Source: an uncultured Bacilli bacterium | GTDB lineage: Bacteria > Bacillota_I > Bacilli_A > RF39 > UBA660 | Direction: 5' to 3' | Assembly: GCA_944327405.1 (NCBI GenBank) | Contig: CALVHK010000011.1 | Span: 1 to 17,656 of the forward strand | Length of the DNA: 17,656 bases | Shown here: positions 16,127 through 17,656 of the stretch, piece after piece | Position numbering within the stretch: the stretch's first letter is position 1 | Layout of the letters: every line of letters starts with the position of its first letter | The notes under the pieces: generated by a model | The model's database searches: none | What the model saw: only the letters and a program-made list of their open reading frames with translations | What the model was told of the DNA's origin: nothing | Translations under genes and position numbers: made by a program

Positions 16127-16220
16127 AAAAAGCATTAGGATACAAGATTAGCCAAAGGTAAATACCTAAATAGATAATATTGATATTTTAAGTCTTGTAT
16201 TTAAAATTAGGACAATATTG

Positions 16221-16247
16221 AGATGGGAACATTTTTCCCGTCTTTTT
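16221..16247 (+). terminator. Rho-independent terminator of repeat RNA copy 1
   Basis: AGATGGGAA (16221-16229) pairs with TTCCCGTCT (16235-16243) over 9 bp with one G-U pair, the loop is CATTT and a T-run follows. It separates the repeat RNA from the nuclease gene, so copy 1 is an independent transcription unit. Confidence 0.85.
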
Positions 16248-16288
16248 ATTTACGACAAAATAGGCCAAAACATTACAAAATATACCTC

Positions 16289-16317
16289 TATGAATATTAA
16301 CAGATGTGTTTTATACT
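16289..16317 (+). promoter_or_regulatory. Probable promoter of the nuclease gene
   Basis: TATGAA (16289-16294), a 17-nt spacer and TATACT (16312-16317) form a moderate promoter. The GGAGG ribosome site follows at 16330-16334. Confidence 0.45.
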
Positions 16318-16337
16318 ATTAAATACCCGGAGGTTTT

Positions 16338-17264
16338 ATGAAAGAGTTAGAATACTACAATCAAATAAAAAATTTAATTGAAAACTATGAAGTGAACCAG
16401 AAAGTACGATTCTTGCAAGATAATCACGAGAAGTTGTTGATGAATTGGACTATCGGAAAATTGTTAGTTGATGCCCAAGGTGGAATGAATAGGGCTAAAT
16501 ATGGTGATGAATTAATCAAAAAGTGGTCTATTAAGTTAAAAGAAAATTTTGGAAATAATTATTCAAAAAGAAATTTAATGTTTTATAGGACATTTTACTC
16601 TTTATTTCCAAATGTGAACACGCTGTGTTCACATTTAAGCTGGTCTCATTACCGATGTTTATTACCGATTAAGAACGAAAATGCAAGAAATTATTATATT
16701 AATCAAATAATTCTCAATCATTTATCAGTACGAGAATTAAGAGAAATGATAAAAAATAAAGCGTATGATAGATTGTCTTTCAAAGATAAAGAGAATATTG
16801 AGTTAATTGAAAATATAAATAAAAGCAATTTAACGATGGAAGATATGATTAAAGATCCCATCCTTGTTAAAGTAGATAGAAAAATAGATAAGTTAGATGA
16901 AAAAGTCTTACATCAATATATAATCAGAATGTTAGAGACTAGATTTTTAGAATTAGGTACTGGCTTTGCTTTAATAGGACATGAATACAAAATAGCAATA
17001 AATAATCATACTTATAAAATAGATCTATTATTTTTTAACGTAAACTTAAATTGCTATATCGTAGTCGAATTAAAAACAAGAGAGTACAATCCCAAAGATA
17101 TAGGACAGCTTCAATTTTATGTTGACTACATAAATAAGAACGTTAAGCTGAAGAACCATAATCAAACAATTGGTTTATTAATCGTCAAAAAGAAAGATAA
17201 ATATGTCATAGAATATGTTACCAGTGAAGATATATATGTTACAACTTATAAATTAATGGTATAA
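16338..17264 (+). CDS. DUF1016/YhcG-type PDDEXK nuclease
   Basis: The 308-residue protein has the two family domains. The N-terminal DUF1016 domain contains NWTIGKLLVDAQGG, a helix-rich segment with LMFYRTFYSLFP and the hallmark LSWSHY at residues 100-105, then LSVRELREMI. The C-terminal PDDEXK nuclease domain has the likely metal ligands Asp 229 (KIDLLFF), Glu 244 and Lys 246 (VVELK), and the trailing GQLQFYVDY. All appear intact, so catalytic activity is expected. The family is widespread, often near mobile or defence genes; its substrate is not firmly established. A perfect 12-bp inverted repeat lies inside the coding region (16610-16636). Start 16338 is preceded by GGAGG. The gene is sandwiched between two direct repeats, and its stop codon overlaps the promoter of the second, suggesting that the nuclease and repeat RNA form one module. 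Confidence 0.88.
   Translation: MKELEYYNQIKNLIENYEVNQKVRFLQDNHEKLLMNWTIGKLLVDAQGGMNRAKYGDELIKKWSIKLKENFGNNYSKRNLMFYRTFYSLFPNVNTLCSHLSWSHYRCLLPIKNENARNYYINQIILNHLSVRELREMIKNKAYDRLSFKDKENIELIENINKSNLTMEDMIKDPILVKVDRKIDKLDEKVLHQYIIRMLETRFLELGTGFALIGHEYKIAINNHTYKIDLLFFNVNLNCYIVVELKTREYNPKDIGQLQFYVDYINKNVKLKNHNQTIGLLIVKKKDKYVIEYVTSEDIYVTTYKLMV
16610..16636 (+). repeat. Perfect 12-bp inverted repeat inside the nuclease gene
   Basis: AAATGTGAACAC (16610-16621) and GTGTTCACATTT (16625-16636) are perfect reverse complements around GCT. It covers codons 91-100, just before the LSWSHY motif. It could form a strong mRNA hairpin or serve as a binding site for a dimeric protein. Confidence 0.8.
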
Positions 17265-17265
17265 T
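17239..17265 (+). promoter_or_regulatory. Promoter of repeat RNA copy 2
   Basis: TTACAA (17239-17244), a 15-nt spacer and TATAAT (17260-17265) with TG at 17257-17258. The -10 overlaps the nuclease stop codon (17262-17264), so the promoter is embedded in the coding end of that gene. Confidence 0.6.
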
Positions 17266-17283
17266 ATTTATGGTTAATCTAAA

Positions 17284-17397
17284 ATGTGGGAACTGCTAAA
17301 GATGTCTCCGTATAACTATAACGGCAACGCTAACGTGTTCATTGTGAATTCGAATGGCAACCTCAACAACAACGTGAATAACACGAATGCCTATTAG
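17284..17397 (+). CDS. Asn-rich mini-ORF (copy 2), truncated relative to copy 1
   Basis: There are 37 codons, 13 of them Asn (9 AAC), beginning MWELLKMSPYN and ending NNTNAY at an early TAG. The GVRP-type ending of copy 1 is lost through indels and the stop. No clear ribosome site is seen before ATG 17284. G+C is 41 percent by count. Translation is doubtful; a template-like role is an alternative. Confidence 0.3.
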   Translation: MWELLKMSPYNYNGNANVFIVNSNGNLNNNVNNTNAY

Positions 17398-17426
17398 GCG
17401 CCTAACAGGTATTCTTTTAAACTCAG

Positions 17427-17446
17427 AGTTTGGTTACGACTAAACT
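17427..17446 (+). other. Conserved 8-bp hairpin with TACG loop (copy 2)
   Basis: All 20 bases are identical to 16107-16126. Here it lies 29 bases after the mini-ORF stop because that ORF ends early, but at the same distance from the conserved TTTTAAACTC. Its invariance against a drifting upstream frame argues that the hairpin itself is functional. Confidence 0.75.
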
Positions 17447-17540
17447 AAGAAGCATCAGAATACAAGATTAGCCAATGGGAAACCTAAATAAATTTTGCTG
17501 ATGATTTAGTATCTAAAATACTATTCTATAACAGTAAAAG

Positions 17541-17575
17541 AAAAGACTGAGCTAAAAATTGCATCAGTCTTTTTA
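17541..17575. terminator. Bidirectional terminator between repeat RNA and collagen-like gene
   Basis: AAAGACTGA (17542-17550) and TCAGTCTTT (17564-17572) are perfect 9-bp arms around a 13-base loop. There are T residues on the plus-strand 3' side, and the minus strand likewise has T-rich sequence after the stem. It can end both converging transcripts. Confidence 0.8.
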
Positions 17576-17578
17576 AAA

Positions 17579-17656
17579 TTATGGTCCGGTAGGTCCTGTT
17601 GGCCCGGTTGGTCCGGTAGCACCTTCAGGTCCGGTAGGTCCTGTTGGCCCGGTTGG
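17579..17656 (-). CDS. Collagen-like repeat protein, C-terminus only
   Basis: The gene enters from beyond the right edge on the minus strand and stops at TAA (complement of 17579-17581). The visible 25 residues are perfect Gly-X-Y triplets, mainly GPT with one GPE and one GAT, ending directly in G-P-stop. Such repeats form collagen-like triple helices in bacterial surface or exosporium proteins (BclA-like in style). No non-collagen C-terminal domain follows, so trimerisation must be directed by an N-terminal part outside the window. The repeat DNA is much richer in G+C than the rest of the window. Confidence 0.85.
   Translation of the reverse strand, partial: PTGPTGPTGPEGATGPTGPTGPTGP

Larger units (their letters stand above)
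15908..16172 (+). repeat. Direct repeat, copy 1 (DGR-template-like unit)
   Basis: This ~265-bp unit is repeated at 17229-17490 in the same orientation. From left to right it contains the nuclease-end-like segment, the promoter, the conserved WEL-x2-MSPYN coding start, the Asn-rich mini-ORF, the hairpin at 16107-16126 and a conserved tail ending in ACCTAAATA. Similarity is best in the hairpin-plus-tail segment 16101-16155, where 51 of 55 bases match copy 2 and all four differences are transitions. Base composition of the mini-ORF is 44 percent G+C by count, well above the surroundings, suggesting a different origin. Confidence 0.85.
15951..16247 (+). ncRNA. Predicted ~300-nt structured RNA, copy 1
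   Basis: This is the interval from the expected start point of the extended -10 promoter to the terminator ending at 16247. It carries an 8-bp hairpin with a UNCG-type loop (UACG). In this copy ATACAAGA (16139-16146) can also pair with the downstream TCTTGTAT at about 16193-16200. It may be a retroelement template RNA, a small mRNA or both. No known RNA family is recognised. Confidence 0.5.
17229..17490 (+). repeat. Direct repeat, copy 2 (DGR-template-like unit)
   Basis: This is the second copy of the 15908-16172 unit. Its left end is the last 12 codons of the nuclease gene. Compared with copy 1 the mini-ORF has gained and lost bases: the distance from CTC to TTTTAA is 53 rather than 51 bases, so the frame of the 3' part is lost. 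The downstream hairpin and 55-nt tail remain nearly identical. This pattern favours selection on RNA or DNA structure over selection on the peptide. Confidence 0.85.
17272..17575 (+). ncRNA. Predicted ~300-nt structured RNA, copy 2
   Basis: This runs from the expected start of the embedded promoter to the shared terminator at 17541-17575. It contains the same UACG-loop hairpin and conserved tail as copy 1. In this copy CATCAG (17452-17457) can pair with CTGATG (17498-17503), and GGGAAACC forms a GAAA-loop mini-hairpin. The long-range pairing seen in copy 1 is not preserved, so the global fold is uncertain. Confidence 0.45.

Noticed and set aside
15981..17397. A classic TR/VR pair of one diversity-generating retroelement
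   Set aside because: Differences between the copies are not confined to adenines, indels are present, and no reverse transcriptase or accessory Avd gene is in the window. Only the resemblance is reported.
15908..17490. Insertion sequence or transposon bounded by the direct repeats
   Set aside because: No transposase, no terminal inverted repeats and no short target-site duplication could be seen. The repeats are long, transcribed units, not element ends.
1..17656. CRISPR arrays, tRNA or rRNA genes
   Set aside because: No regularly spaced short repeats, and no tRNA cloverleaf or rRNA-like conserved sequence, were seen on either strand by eye.

Overview
The window looks like a chromosomal segment of a low-GC Firmicutes bacterium, plausibly one of the small-genome gut Bacilli/Mollicutes-like lineages (RF39 or Erysipelotrichia type). 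This is inferred from AT-rich DNA, strong AGGAGG ribosome sites, TTGACA/TGnTATAAT promoters, a NSETG-like surface anchor and a collagen-like protein. The code is the standard one: TGA terminates a gene at 4795-4797 and tryptophan is TGG. All genes except the last partial one are on the plus strand.

Region 1 (1-3972) is ordinary. It holds a secreted, membrane- or wall-anchored protein, lysyl-tRNA synthetase (lysS) and a polytopic transporter, each closed by a rho-independent terminator.

Region 2 (3984-15907) is a secretion or pilus locus. A strong promoter drives a membrane-anchored exported protein, a 1256-residue Cys-rich secreted protein with a possible thioester-type domain, a small bitopic protein, and Tad (Flp pilus)-like CpaB, CpaF ATPase, TadB and TadC. 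A second strong promoter then drives a VirB2/TrbC-like protein. After a terminator, a third unit encodes PrgI (VirB3-like) and a VirB4 ATPase divided into two overlapping reading frames. No relaxase, VirD4 coupling protein, VirB6 or prepilin peptidase is visible, so conjugation is not supported by what is here. The simplest reading is a hybrid Tad/type IV secretion machine that exports or displays the large surface proteins encoded upstream.

Region 3 (15908-17575) is the most unusual. A DUF1016/YhcG-type PDDEXK nuclease gene lies between two copies of a ~260-bp direct repeat. Each copy has its own extended -10 promoter, a GC-richer Asn(AAC)-rich mini-ORF resembling the lectin-fold end of diversity-generating retroelement (DGR) templates and targets, an identical 8-bp hairpin with a TACG loop, a 55-nt segment conserved at 51/55 positions, and its own terminator. 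The first repeat also begins with what looks like the last 12 codons of a DUF1016 gene, so the recurring unit may be [nuclease + template-like RNA]. No reverse transcriptase is in the window.

The window ends in the C-terminus of a collagen-like (G-P-T)n protein on the minus strand, convergent with the second repeat RNA and sharing a bidirectional terminator with it.
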